Shown here in pieces: positions 1 to 14,500 of a stretch of 64,000 nucleotides of DNA. Source of the stretch: Meconema thalassinum (taxonomy: Eukaryota; Arthropoda; Insecta; Orthoptera; Tettigoniidae); NCBI GenBank assembly GCA_946902985.2, contig OX336395.1, positions 18,640,708 through 18,704,707 on the forward strand, in the 5' to 3' direction. The position numbers and the translations under genes were made by a program. Each line of letters begins with the position of its first letter. Positions within the stretch are counted from its first letter, which is position 1. The notes under the pieces were generated by a model. The model worked only from the letters and a program-made list of their open reading frames with translations. It had not been told where the DNA came from and searched no databases.

Positions 1-3000
1 GCATGCTACCCACTACACCACTGAGCCACAATCTCGGGCATAGCAGTTCAGCATGCTACCCACTACACCACTGAAGCCGCAATCACGGGCATAGCAGTTC
101 AGCATGCTACCCACTACATCACTGAAGCCGCAATCAAGGGCATAGCAGTTCAGCATGCTACCCACTACATCACTGAAGCCGCAATCACGGGCATAGCAGT
201 TCAGCATGCTACCCACTACACCACTGAGCCACAATCTCGGGCATAGCAGTTCAGCATGCTACCCACTACACCACTGAGCCGCTACTTCAGTAGGCAATCT
301 CGGGCATAGCAGTTCAGCATGCTACCCACTACACCACTGAAGCCGCAATCTCGGGCATAGCAGTTCAGCATGCTACCCACTACACCACTGAGCCGCAATC
401 TTGGGCATAGCAGTTCAGCATGCTACCCACTACACCACTGAAGCCGCAATCACGGGCATAGCAGTTCAGCATGCTACCCACTATACCACTGAGCCGTAAT
501 CTCGGGCATAGCAGTTCAGCATGCTACCCACTACATCACTGAGCCGCAATCACGGGCATAGCAGTTCAGCATGCTACCCACTATACCACTGAGCCGTAAT
601 CTCGGGCATAGCAGTTCAGCATGCTACCCACTACACCACTGAGCCACAATCTCGGGCATAGCAGTTCAGCATGCTACCCACTACATCACTGAGCCGCAAT
701 CACGGGCATAGCAGTTCAGCATGCTACCCACTACACCACTGAAGCCGCAATCTCGGGCATAGCAGTTCAGCATGCTACCCACTACACCACTGAGCCGCAA
801 TCTTGGGCATAGCAGTTCAGCATGCTACCCACTACACCACTGAAGCCGCAATCACGGGCATAGCAGTTCAGCATGCTACCCACTATACCACTGAGCCGTA
901 ATCTCGGGCATAGCAGTTCAGCATGCTACCCACTACACCACTGAGCCGCTACTTCAGTAGGCAATCTCGGGCATAGCAGGTCAGCATGCTACCCACTACA
1001 CCACTGAAGCCGCAATCTCGGGCATAGCAGTTCAGCATGCTACCCACTACATCACTGAGCCACTACTTCAGTAGGCAATCTCGGGCATAACAGTTCAGCA
1101 TGCTACCCACTACACCACTGAAGCCGCAATCTCGGGCATAGCAGTTCAGCATGCTACCCACTACACCACTGAGCCGCAATCTTGGGCATAGCAGTTCAGC
1201 ATGCTACCCACTACACCACTGAGCCGCAATCTCGGGCATAGCAGTTCAGCATGCTACCCACTACATCACTGAGCCACTACTTCAGTAGGCAATCTCGGGC
1301 ATAGCAGTTCAGCATGCTACCCACTACACCACTGAGCCACTACTTCAGTAGGCAATCTCGGGCATAACAGTTCAGCATGCTACCCACTACACCACTGAGC
1401 CGCAATCTCGGGCATAGCAGTTCAGCATGCTACCCACTACACCACTGAGCCACAATCTCGGGCATAGCAGTTCAGCATGCTACCCACTACATCACTGAGC
1501 CGCAATCTCGGGCATAGCAGTTCAGCATGCTACCCACTACACCACTGAGCCGCAATCTCGGGCATAGCAGTTCAGCATGCTACCCACTACACCACTGAGC
1601 CACAATCTCGGGCATAGCAGTTCAGCATGCTACCCACTACACCACTGAGCCACAATCTCGGGCATAGCAGTTCAGCATGCTACCCACTACACCACTGAGC
1701 CACTACTTCAGTAGGCAATCTCGGGCATAGCAGTTCAGCATGCTACCCACTACATTACTGAGCCGCTACTTCAGTAGGCAATCTCGGGCATAGCAGTTCA
1801 GCATGCTACCCACTACACCACTGAGCCGCAATCTCGGGCATAGCAGTTCAGCATGCTACCCACTACACCACTGAGCCGCAATCTCGGGCATAGCAGTTCA
1901 GTATGCTACCCACTATACCACTGAGCCGCAATCTCGGGCATAGCAGTTCAGCATGCTACCCACTACATCACTGAGCCACTACTTCAGTAGGCAATCTCGG
2001 GCATAGCAGTTCAGCATGCTACCCACTACACCACTGAGCCACAATCTCGGGCATAGCAGTTCAGCATGCTACCCATTAAACCACTGAGCCGCTACTTCAG
2101 TAGGGAATCTCAGGCATAGCAGTTCAGCATGCTACCCACTACATTACTGAGCCACAATCTCGGGCATAGCAGTTCAGCATGCTACCCAGTACACCACTGA
2201 GCCACAATCTCGGGCATAGCAGTTCAGCATGCTACCCACTACACCACTGAGCCACTACTTCAGTAGGCAATCTCGGGCATAGCAGTTCAGCATGCTACCC
2301 ACTACACCACTGAGCCGCTACTTCAGTAGGGAATCTCGGGCATAGCAGTTCAGCATGCTACCCACTACACCACTGAGCCACTACTTCAGTAGGGAATCTC
2401 GGGCATAGCAGTTCAGCATGCTACCCACTACACCACTGAGCCACTACTTCAGTAGGGAATCTCGGGCATAGCAGTTCAGCATGCTACCCACTACATCACT
2501 GAGCCGCAATCTCGGGCATAACAGTTCAGCATGCTACCCACTACACCACTGAGCCACAATCTCGGGCATAGCAGTTCAGCATGCTACCCACTACATCACT
2601 GAGCCGCAATCTCGGGCATAGCAGTTCAGCATGCTACCCACTACACCACTGAGCCACTACTTCAGTAGGCAATCTCGGGCATAGCAGTTCAGCATGTTAC
2701 CCACTACACCACTGAGCCGCTACTTCAGTAGGCAATCTCGGGCATAGCAGTTCAGCATGCTACCCACTACATCACTGAGCCGCAATCTCGGGCATAGCAG
2801 TTCAGCATGCTACCCACTACACTACTGAGCCGCAATCTCGGGCATAGCAGTTCAGCATGCTACCCACTACATCACTGAGCCGCAATCTCGGGCATAGCAG
2901 TTCAGCATGCTACCCACTACACTACTGAGCCGCAATCTCGGGCATAGCAGTTCAGCATGCTACCCACTACATCACTGAGCCACAATCTCGGGCATAGCAG

Positions 3001-6000
3001 TTCAGCATGCTACCCACTACATCACTGAGCCGCAATCTCGGGCATAGCAGTTCAGCATGCTACCCACTACACCACTGAGCCGCTACTTCAGTAGGCAATC
3101 TCGGGCATAGCAGTTCAGCATGCTACCCACTACACCACTGAGCCGCTACTTCAGTAGGCAATCTCGGGCATAGCAGTTCAGCATGCTACCCACTACACCA
3201 CTGAGCCGCTACTTCAGTAGGCAATCTCGGGCATAGCAGTTCAGCATGCTACCCACTACACCACTGAGCCACAATCTCGGGCATAGCAGTTCAGCATGCT
3301 ACCCACTACACCACTGAGCCACTACTTCAGTAGGCAATCTCGGGCATAGCAGTTCAGCATGCTACCCACTACACCACTGAGCCACAATCTCGGGCATAGC
3401 AGTTCAGCATGCTACCCACTACACCACTGAGCCGCTACTTCAGTAGGCAATCTCGGGCATAGCAGTTCAGCATGCTACCCACTACACCACTGAGCCGCAA
3501 TCTCGGGCATAGCAGTTCAGCATGCTACCCACTACACCACTGAGCCACAATCTCGGGCATAGCAGTTCAGCATGCTACCCACTACATCACTGAGCCGCTA
3601 CTTCAGTAGGCAATCTCGGGCATAGCAGTTCAGCATGCTACCCACTACACCACAGAGCCACTACTTCAGTAGGGAATCTCGGGCATAGCAGTTCAGCATG
3701 CTACCCACTACACCACTGAGCCACTACTTCAGTAGGCAATCTCGGGCATAGCAGTTCAGCATGCTACCCACTACACCACTGAGCCACAATCTCGGGCATA
3801 GCAGTTCAGCATGCTACCCACTACACCACTGAGCCACAATCTCGGGCATAGCAGTTCAGCATGCTACCCACTACACCACTGAGCCGCTACTTCAGTAGGC
3901 AATCTCGGGCATAGCAGTTCAGCATGCTACCCACTACACCACTGAGCCACAATCTCGGGCATAGCAGTTCAGCATGCTACCCACTACATCACTGAGCCGC
4001 TACTTCAGTAGGCAATCTCGGGCATAGCAGTTCACCATGCTACCCACTACACCACTGAGCCGCAATCTCGGGCATAGCAGTTCAGCATGCTACCCACTAC
4101 ACCACTGAGCCGCTACTTCAGTAGGCAATCTCGGGCATAGCAGTTCAGCATGCTACCCACTACACAACTGAGCCGCTACTTCAGTAGGCAATCTCGGGCA
4201 TAGCAGTTCAGCATGCTACCCACTACACCACTGAGCCACAATCTCGGGCATAGCAGTTCAGCATGCTACCCACTACATCACTGAGCCGCTACTTCAGTAG
4301 GCAATCTCGGGCATAGCAGTTCAGCATGCTACCCACTACACCACTGAGCCACAATCTCGGGCATAGCAGTTCAGCATGCTACCCACTACATCACTGAGCC
4401 GCTACTTCAGTAGGCAATCTCGGGCATAGCAGTTCAGCATGCTACCCACTACTCCACTGAGCCACAATCTCGGGCATAGCAGTTCAGCATGCTACCCACT
4501 ACATCACTGAGCCGCTACTTCAGTAGGCAATCTCGGGCATAGCAGTTCAGCATGCTACCCACTACATCACTGAGCCGCAATCTCGGGCATAGCAGTTCAG
4601 CATGCTACCCACTACATCACTGAGCCGCTACTTCAGTAGGCAATCTCGGGCATAGCAGTTCAGCATGCTACCCACTACACCACTGAGCCGCTACTTCAGT
4701 AGGCAATCTCGGGCATAGCAGTTCAGCATGCTACCCACTACACCACTGAGCCACTACTTCAGTAGGCAATCTCGGGCATAGCAGTTCAGCATGCTACCCA
4801 CTACATCACTGAGCCGCAATCTCGGGCATAGCAGTTCAGCATGCTACCCACTACACCACTGAGCCACAATCTCGGGCATAGCAGTTCAGCATGCTACCCA
4901 CTACACCACTGAGCCACAATCTCGGGCATAGCAGTTCAGCATGCTACCCACTACACCACTGAGCCACAATCTCGGGCATAGCAGTTCAGCATGCTACCCA
5001 CTACACCACTGAGCCACTACTTCAGTAGGCAATCTCGGGCATAGCAGTTCAGCATGCTACCCACTACACCACTGAGCCACTACTTCAGTAGGCAATCTCG
5101 GGCATAGCAGTTCAGCATGCTACCCACTACACCACTGAGCCACAATCTCGGGCATAGCAGTTCAGCATGCTACCCACTACACCACTGAGCCACAATCTCG
5201 GGCATAGCAGTTCAGCATGCTACCCACTACACCACTGAGCCACAATCTCGGGCATAGCAGTTCAGCATGCTACCCACTACACCACTGAGCCACTACTTCA
5301 GTAGGCAATCTCGGGCATAGCAGTTCAGCATGCTACCCACTACACCACTGAGCCGCTACTTCAGTAGGCAATCTCGGGCATAGCAGTTCAGCATGCTACC
5401 CACTACATCACTGAGCCACAATCTCGGGCATAGCAGTTCAGCATGCTACCCACTACACCACTGAGCCACTACTTCAGTAGGCAATCTCGGGCATAGCAGT
5501 TCAGCATGCTACCCACTACGCCACTGAGCCGCTACTTCAGTAGGCAATCTCGGGCATAGCAGTTCAGCATGCTACCCACTACACCACTGAGCCGCTACTT
5601 CAGTAGGCAATCTTGGGCATAGCAGTTCAGCATGCTACCCACTATACCACTGAGCCGCAATCTCGGGCATAGCAGTTCAGCATGCTACCCACTACACCAC
5701 TGAGCCGCTACTTCAGTAGGCAATCTCGGGCATAGCAGTTCAGCATGCTACCCACTACACCACTGAGCCACTACTTCAGTAGGCAATCTCGGGCATAGCA
5801 GTTCAGCATGCTACCCACTACACCACTGAGCCGCTACTTCAGTAGGCAATCTCGGGCATAGCAGTTCAGCATGCTACCCACTACATCACCGAGCCACAAT
5901 CTCGGGCATAGCAGTTCAGCATGCTACCCACTACATCACTGAGCCGCTACTTTAGTAGGCAATCTCGGGCATAGCAGTTCAGCATGCTACCCACTACACC

Positions 6001-6270
6001 ACTGAGCCGCAATCTCGGGCAAAGCAGTTCAGCATGCTACCCACTACACCACTGAGCCGCTACTTCAGTAGGCAATCTCGGGCATAGCAGTTCAGCATGC
6101 TACCCACTACATCACTGAGCCGCTACTTCAGTAGGCAATCTCGGGCATAGCAGTTCAGCATGCTACCCACTACACCACTGAGCCACAATGTCGGGCATAG
6201 CAGTTCAGCATGCTACCCACTACACCACTGAGCCGCTACTTCATTAGGCAATCTCGGGCATAGCAGTTCA
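1..6270. repeat. Satellite A higher-order block, copy 1
   Basis: This 6,270-bp string of mixed 50-, 51- and 63-bp monomers recurs, in the same order of variants, from 6271 and again from 11511. Its start is recognisable from a run of 51-bp monomers with CTGAAGCC and the private variant CAATCAAGGG near 131. Its end has the private variant CTTCATTAGG near 6240. Differences from the other copies are sparse, for example GCAGGTCAGC near 977 and TTCACCATGC near 4031. The left boundary is the window edge, so the block may begin earlier. Confidence 0.9.
10..20 (-). promoter_or_regulatory. Pol III A-box-like block (first of one per satellite A monomer)
   Basis: On the minus strand the bases read TGGTGTAGTGG, which fits the RNA polymerase III internal A-box consensus (T-R-G-Y-N-N-A-R-N-G-G). 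It is preceded by GTGGCTCA and followed by GTAGCATGC, a context like the acceptor and D-arm of a tRNA or the head of a tRNA-derived SINE. The same block recurs in every monomer of the array; this entry marks the first. I find no B box (GGTTCGANNCC) in the monomer, so promoter activity is not implied. The tRNA or SINE ancestry is inference from sequence resemblance. Confidence 0.45.
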
Positions 6271-9200
6271 GCATGCTACCCACTACACCACTGAGCCACA
6301 ATCTCGGGCATAGCAGTTCAGCATGCTACCCACTACACCACTGAAGCCGCAATCACGGGCATAGCAGTTCAGCATGCTACCCACTACATCACTGAAGCCG
6401 CAATCAAGGGCATAGCAGTTCAGCATGCTACCCACTACATCACTGAAGCCGCAATCACGGGCATAGCAGTTCAGCATGCTACCCACTACACCACTGAGCC
6501 ACAATCTCGGGCATAGCAGTTCAGCATGCTACCCACTACACCACTGAGCCGCTACTTCAGTAGGCAATCTCGGGCATAGCAGTTCAGCATGCTACCCACT
6601 ACACCACTGAAGCCGCAATCTCGGGCATAGCAGTTCAGCATGCTACCCACTACACCACTGAGCCGCAATCTTGGGCATAGCAGTTCAGCATGCTACCCAC
6701 TACACCACTGAAGCCGCAATCACGGGCATAGCAGTTCAGCATGCTACCCACTATACCACTGAGCCGTAATCTCGGGCATAGCAGTTCAGCATGCTACCCA
6801 CTACATCACTGAGCCGCAATCACGGGCATAGCAGTTCAGCATGCTACCCACTATACCACTGAGCCGTAATCTCGGGCATAGCAGTTCAGCATGCTACCCA
6901 CTACACCACTGAGCCACAATCTCGGGCATAGCAGTTCAGCATGCTACCCACTACATCACTGAGCCGCAATCACGGGCATAGCAGTTCAGCATGCTACCCA
7001 CTACACCACTGAAGCCGCAATCTCGGGCATAGCAGTTCAGCATGCTACCCACTACACCACTGAGCCGCAATCTTGGGCATAGCAGTTCAGCATGCTACCC
7101 ACTACACCACTGAAGCCGCAATCACGGGCATAGCAGTTCAGCATGCTACCCACTATACCACTGAGCCGTAATCTCGGGCATAGCAGTTCAGCATGCTACC
7201 CACTACACCACTGAGCCGCTACTTCAGTAGGCAATCTCGGGCATAGCAGTTCAGCATGCTACCCACTACACCACTGAAGCCGCAATCTCGGGCATAGCAG
7301 TTCAGCATGCTACCCACTACATCACTGAGCCACTACTTCAGTAGGCAATCTCGGGCATAACAGTTCAGCATGCTACCCACTACACCACTGAAGCCGCAAT
7401 CTCGGGCATAGCAGTTCAGCATGCTACCCACTACACCACTGAGCCGCAATCTTGGGCATAGCAGTTCAGCATGCTACCCACTACACCACTGAGCCGCAAT
7501 CTCGGGCATAGCAGTTCAGCATGCTACCCACTACATCACTGAGCCACTACTTCAGTAGGCAATCTCGGGCATAGCAGTTCAGCATGCTACCCACTACACC
7601 ACTGAGCCACTACTTCAGTAGGCAATCTCGGGCATAACAGTTCAGCATGCTACCCACTACACCACTGAGCCGCAATCTCGGGCATAGCAGTTCAGCATGC
7701 TACCCACTACACCACTGAGCCACAATCTCGGGCATAGCAGTTCAGCATGCTACCCACTACATCACTGAGCCGCAATCTCGGGCATAGCAGTTCAGCATGC
7801 TACCCACTACACCACTGAGCCGCAATCTCGGGCATAGCAGTTCAGCATGCTACCCACTACACCACTGAGCCACAATCTCGGGCATAGCAGTTCAGCATGC
7901 TACCCACTACACCACTGAGCCACAATCTCGGGCATAGCAGTTCAGCATGCTACCCACTACACCACTGAGCCACTACTTCAGTAGGCAATCTCGGGCATAG
8001 CAGTTCAGCATGCTACCCACTACATTACTGAGCCGCTACTTCAGTAGGCAATCTCGGGCATAGCAGTTCAGCATGCTACCCACTACACCACTGAGCCGCA
8101 ATCTCGGGCATAGCAGTTCAGCATGCTACCCACTACACCACTGAGCCGCAATCTCGGGCTTAGCAGTTCAGTATGCTACCCACTATACCACTGAGCCGCA
8201 ATCTCGGGCATAGCAGTTCAGCATGCTACCCACTACATCACTGAGCCACTACTTCAGTAGGCAATCTCGGGCATAGCAGTTCAGCATGCTACCCACTACA
8301 CCACTGAGCCACAATCTCGGGCATAGCAGTTCAGCATGCTACCCACTAAACCACTGAGCCGCTACTTCAGTAGGGAATCTCAGGCATAGCAGTTCAGCAT
8401 GCTACCCACTACATTACTGAGCCACAATCTCGGGCATAGCAGTTCAGCATGCTACCCAGTACACCACTGAGCCACAATCTCGGGCATAGCAGTTCAGCAT
8501 GCTACCCACTAAACCACTGAGCCGCTACTTCAGTAGGGAATCTCAGGCATAGCAGTTCAGCATGCTACCCACTACATTACTGAGCCACAATCTCGGGCAT
8601 AGCAGTTCAGCATGCTACCCAGTACACCACTGAGCCACAATCTCAGGCATAGCAGTTCAGCATGCTACCCAGTACACCACTGAGCCACAATCTCGGGCAT
8701 AGCAGTTCAGCATGCTACCCACTACACCACTGAGCCACTACTTCAGTAGGCAATCTCGGGCATAGCAGTTCAGCATGCTACCCACTACACCACTGAGCCG
8801 CTACTTCAGTAGGGAATCTCGGGCATAGCAGTTCAGCATGCTACCCACTACACCACTGAGCCACTACTTCAGTAGGGAATCTCGGGCATAGCAGTTCAGC
8901 ATGCTACCCACTACACCACTGAGCCACTACTTCAGTAGGGAATCTCGGGCATAGCAGTTCAGCATGCTACCCACTACATCACTGAGCCGCAATCTCGGGC
9001 ATAACAGTTCAGCATGCTACCCACTACACCACTGAGCCACAATCTCGGGCATAGCAGTTCAGCATGCTACCCACTACATCACTGAGCCGCAATCTCGGGC
9101 ATAGCAGTTCAGCATGCTACCCACTACACCACTGAGCCACTACTTCAGTAGGCAATCTCGGGCATAGCAGTTCAGCATGTTACCCACTACACCACTGAGC

Positions 9201-11510
9201 CGCTACTTCAGTAGGCAATCTCGGGCATAGCAGTTCAGCATGCTACCCACTACATCACTGAGCCGCAATCTCGGGCATAGCAGTTCAGCATGCTACCCAC
9301 TACACTACTGAGCCGCAATCTCGGGCATAGCAGTTCAGCATGCTACCCACTACATCACTGAGCCGCAATCTCGGGCATAGCAGTTCAGCATGCTACCCAC
9401 TACACTACTGAGCCGCAATCTCGGGCATAGCAGTTCAGCATGCTACCCACTACATCACTGAGCCACAATCTCGGGCATAGCAGTTCAGCATGCTACCCAC
9501 TACATCACTGAGCCGCAATCTCGGGCATAGCAGTTCAGCATGCTACCCACTACACCACTGAGCCGCTACTTCAGTAGGCAATCTCGGGCATAGCAGTTCA
9601 GCATGCTACCCACTACACCACTGAGCCGCTACTTCAGTAGGCAATCTCGGGCATAGCAGTTCAGCATGCTACCCACTACACCACTGAGCCGCTACTTCAG
9701 TAGGCAATCTCGGGCATAGCAGTTCAGCATGCTACCCACTACACCACTGAGCCACAATCTCGGGCATAGCAGTTCAGCATGCTACCCACTACACCACTGA
9801 GCCACTACTTCAGTAGGCAATCTCGGGCATAGCAGTTCAGCATGCTACCCACTACACCACTGAGCCACAATCTCGGGCATAGCAGTTCAGCATGCTACCC
9901 ACTACACCACTGAGCCGCTACTTCAGTAGGCAATCTCGGGCATAGCAGTTCAGCATGCTACCCACTACACCACTGAGCCGCAATCTCGGGCATAGCAGTT
10001 CAGCATGCTACCCACTACACCACTGAGCCACAATCTCGGGCATAGCAGTTCAGCATGCTACCCACTACATCACTGAGCCGCTACTTCAGTAGGCAATCTC
10101 GGGCATAGCAGTTCAGCATGCTACCCACTACACCACAGAGCCACTACTTCAGTAGGGAATCTCGGGCATAGCAGTTCAGCATGCTACCCACTACACCACT
10201 GAGCCACTACTTCAGTAGGCAATCTCGGGCATAGCAGTTCAGCATGCTACCCACTACACCACTGAGCCACAATCTCGGGCATAGCAGTTCAGCATGCTAC
10301 CCACTACACCACTGAGCCACAATCTCGGGCATAGCAGTTCAGCATGCTACCCACTACACCACTGAGCCGCTACTTCAGTAGGCAATCTCGGGCATAGCAG
10401 TTCAGCATGCTACCCACTACACCACTGAGCCACAATCTCGGGCATAGCAGTTCAGCATGCTACCCACTACATCACTGAGCCGCTACTTCAGTAGGCAATC
10501 TCGGGCATAGCAGTTCAGCATGCTACCCACTACACCACTGAGCCGCAATCTCGGGCATAGCAGTTCAGCATGCTACCCACTACACCACTGAGCCGCTACT
10601 TCAGTAGGCAATCTCGGGCATAGCAGTTCAGCATGCTACCCACTACATCACTGAGCCACAATCTCGGGCATAGCAGTTCAGCATGCTACCCACTACACCA
10701 CTGAGCCACTACTTCAGTAGGCAATCTCGGGCATAGCAGTTCAGCATGCTACCCACTACGCCACTGAGCCGCTACTTCAGTAGGCAATCTCGGGCATAGC
10801 AGTTCAGCATGCTACCCACTACACCACTGAGCCGCTACTTCAGTAGGCAATCTTGGGCATAGCAGTTCAGCATGCTACCCACTATACCACTGAGCCGCAA
10901 TCTCGGGCATAGCAGTTCAGCATGCTACCCACTACACCACTGAGCCGCTACTTCAGTAGGCAATCTCGGGCATAGCAGTTCAGCATGCTACCCACTACAC
11001 CACTGAGCCACTACTTCAGTAGGCAATCTCGGGCATAGCAGTTCAGCATGCTACCCACTACACCACTGAGCCGCTACTTCAGTAGGCAATCTCGGGCATA
11101 GCAGTTCAGCATGCTACCCACTACATCACCGAGCCACAATCTCGGGCATAGCAGTTCAGCATGCTACCCACTACATCACTGAGCCGCTACTTTAGTAGGC
11201 AATCTCGGGCATAGCAGTTCAGCATGCTACCCACTACACCACTGAGTCGCAATCTCGGGCAAAGCAGTTCAGCATGCTACCAACTACACCACTGAGCCGC
11301 TACTTCAGTAGGCAATCTCGGGCATAGCAGTTCAGCATGCTACCCACTACATCACTGAGCCGCTACTTCAGTAGGCAATCTCGGGCATAGCAGTTCAGCA
11401 TGCTACCCACTACACCACTGAGCCACAATGTCGGGCATAGCAGTTCAGCATGCTACCCACTACACCACTGAGCCGCTACTTCATTAGGCAATCTCGGGCA
11501 TAGCAGTTCA
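6271..11510. repeat. Satellite A higher-order block, copy 2 (rearranged)
   Basis: This is a second copy of the 6,270-bp block, only 5,240 bp long. Up to about 8,500 it aligns to copy 1 at an offset of 6,270. The offset then becomes 6,483, a gain of 213 bp (three 50-bp plus one 63-bp monomer: the CCACTAAACC, CTACATTACT and CCCAGTACACC units are present twice). After about 10,620 the offset is 5,240, a loss of 1,243 bp that corresponds to copy 1 between about 4,130 and 5,390. Both events are whole-monomer changes. Outside them, differences from copy 1 are few. Confidence 0.88.
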
Positions 11511-14500
11511 GCATGCTACCCACTACACCACTGAGCCACAATCTCGGGCATAGCAGTTCAGCATGCTACCCACTACACCACTGAAGCCGCAATCACGGGC
11601 ATAGCAGTTCAGCATGCTACCCACTACATCACTGAAGCCGCAATCAAGGGCATAGCAGTTCAGCATGCTACCCACTACATCACTGAAGCCGCAATCACGG
11701 GCATAGCAGTTCAGCATGCTACCCACTACACCACTGAGCCACAATCTCGGGCATAGCAGTTCAGCATGCTACCCACTACACCACTGAGCCGCTACTTCAG
11801 TAGGCAATCTCGGGCATAGCAGTTCAGCATGCTACCCACTACACCACTGAAGCCGCAATCTCGGGCATAGCAGTTCAGCATGCTACCCACTACACCACTG
11901 AGCCGCAATCTTGGGCATAGCAGTTCAGCATGCTACCCACTACACCACTGAAGCCGCAATCACGGGCATAGCAGTTCAGCATGCTACCCACTATACCACT
12001 GAGCCGTAATCTCGGGCATAGCAGTTCAGCATGCTACCCACTACATCACTGAGCCGCAATCACGGGCATAGCAGTTCAGCATGCTACCCACTATACCACT
12101 GAGCCGTAATCTCGGGCATAGCAGTTCAGCATGCTACCCACTACACCACTGAGCCACAATCTCGGGCATAGCAGTTCAGCATGCTACCCACTACATCACT
12201 GAGCCGCAATCACGGGCATAGCAGTTCAGCATGCTACCCACTACACCACTGAAGCCGCAATCTCGGGCATAGCAGTTCAGCATGCTACCCACTACACCAC
12301 TGAGCCGCAATCTTGGGCATAGCAGTTCAGCATGCTACCCACTACACCACTGAAGCCGCAATCACGGGCATAGCAGTTCAGCATGCTACCCACTATACCA
12401 CTGAGCCGTAATCTCGGGCATAGCAGTTCAGCATGCTACCCACTACACCACTGAGCCGCTACTTCAGTAGGCAATCTCGGGCATAGCAGTTCAGCATGCT
12501 ACCCACTACACCACTGAAGCCGCAATCTCGGGCATAGCAGTTCAGCATGCTACCCACTACATCACTGAGCCACTACTTCAGTAGGCAATCTCGGGCATAA
12601 CAGTTCAGCATGCTACCCACTACACCACTGAAGCCGCAATCTCGGGCATAGCAGTTCAGCATGCTACCCACTACACCACTGAGCCGCAATCTTGGGCATA
12701 GCAGTTCAGCATGCTACCCACTACACCACTGAGCCGCAATCTCGGGCATAGCAGTTCAGCATGCTACCCACTACATCACTGAGCCACTACTTCAGTAGGC
12801 AATCTCGGGCATAGCAGTTCAGCATGCTACCCACTACACCACTGAGCCACTACTTCAGTAGGCAATCTCGGGCATAACAGTTCAGCATGCTACCCACTAC
12901 ACCACTGAGCCGCAATCTCGGGCATAGCAGTTCAGCATGCTACCCACTACACCACTGAGCCACAATCTCGGGCATAGCAGTTCAGCATGCTACCCACTAC
13001 ATCACTGAGCCGCAATCTCGGGCATAGCAGTTCAGCATGCTACCCACTACACCACTGAGCCGCAATCTCGGGCATAGCAGTTCAGCATGCTACCCACTAC
13101 ACCACTGAGCCACAATCTCGGGCATAGCAGTTCAGCATGCTACCCACTACACCACTGAGCCACAATCTCGGGCATAGCAGTTCAGCATGCTACCCACTAC
13201 ACCACTGAGCCACTACTTCAGTAGGCAATCTCGGGCATAGCAGTTCAGCATGCTACCCACTACATTACTGAGCCGCTACTTCAGTAGGCAATCTCGGGCA
13301 TAGCAGTTCAGCATGCTACCCACTACACCACTGAGCCGCAATCTCGGGCATAGCAGTTCAGCATGCTACCCACTACACCACTGAGCCGCAATCTCGGGCA
13401 TAGCAGTTCAGTATGCTACCCACTATACCACTGAGCCGCAATCTCGGGCATAGCAGTTCAGCATGCTACCCACTACATCACTGAGCCACTACTTCAGTAG
13501 GCAATCTCGGGCATAGCAGTTCAGCATGCTACCCACTACACCACTGAGCCACAATCTCGGGCATAGCAGTTCAGCATGCTACCCACTAAACCACTGAGCC
13601 GCTACTTCAGTAGGGAATCTCAGGCATAGCAGTTCAGCATGCTACCCACTACATTACTGAGCCACAATCTCGGGCATAGCAGTTCAGCATGCTACCCAGT
13701 ACACCACTGAGCCACAATCTCGGGCATAGCAGTTCAGCATGCTACCCACTACACCACTGAGCCACTACTTCAGTAGGCAATCTCGGGCATAGCAGTTCAG
13801 CATGCTACCCACTACACCACTGAGCCGCTACTTCAGTAGGGAATCTCGGGCATAGCAGTTCAGCATGCTACCCACTACACCACTGAGCCACTACTTCAGT
13901 AGGGAATCTCGGGCATAGCAGTTCAGCATGCTACCCACTACACCACTGAGCCACTACTTCAGTAGGGAATCTCGGGCATAGCAGTTCAGCATGCTACCCA
14001 CTACATCACTGAGCCGCAATCTCGGGCATAACAGTTCAGCATGCTACCCACTACACCACTGAGCCACAATCTCGGGCATAGCAGTTCAGCATGCTACCCA
14101 CTACATCACTGAGCCGCAATCTCGGGCATAGCAGTTCAGCATGCTACCCACTACACCACTGAGCCACTACTTCAGTAGGCAATCTCGGGCATAGCAGTTC
14201 AGCATGTTACCCACTACACCACTGAGCCGCTACTTCAGTAGGCAATCTCGGGCATAGCAGTTCAGCATGCTACCCACTACATCACTGAGCCGCAATCTCG
14301 GGCATAGCAGTTCAGCATGCTACCCACTACACTACTGAGCCGCAATCTCGGGCATAGCAGTTCAGCATGCTACCCACTACATCACTGAGCCGCAATCTCG
14401 GGCATAGCAGTTCAGCATGCTACCCACTACACTACTGAGCCGCAATCTCGGGCATAGCAGTTCAGCATGCTACCCACTACATCACTGAGCCACAATCTCG

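Noticed and set aside
13..234. Minus-strand 73-codon open frame repeated at 6283-6504 and 11523-11744
   Set aside because: It lies wholly in satellite A and repeats with it. It stays open only because these monomers are 51 bp, a multiple of three; 50-bp monomers shift the frame. There is no sign of a gene.
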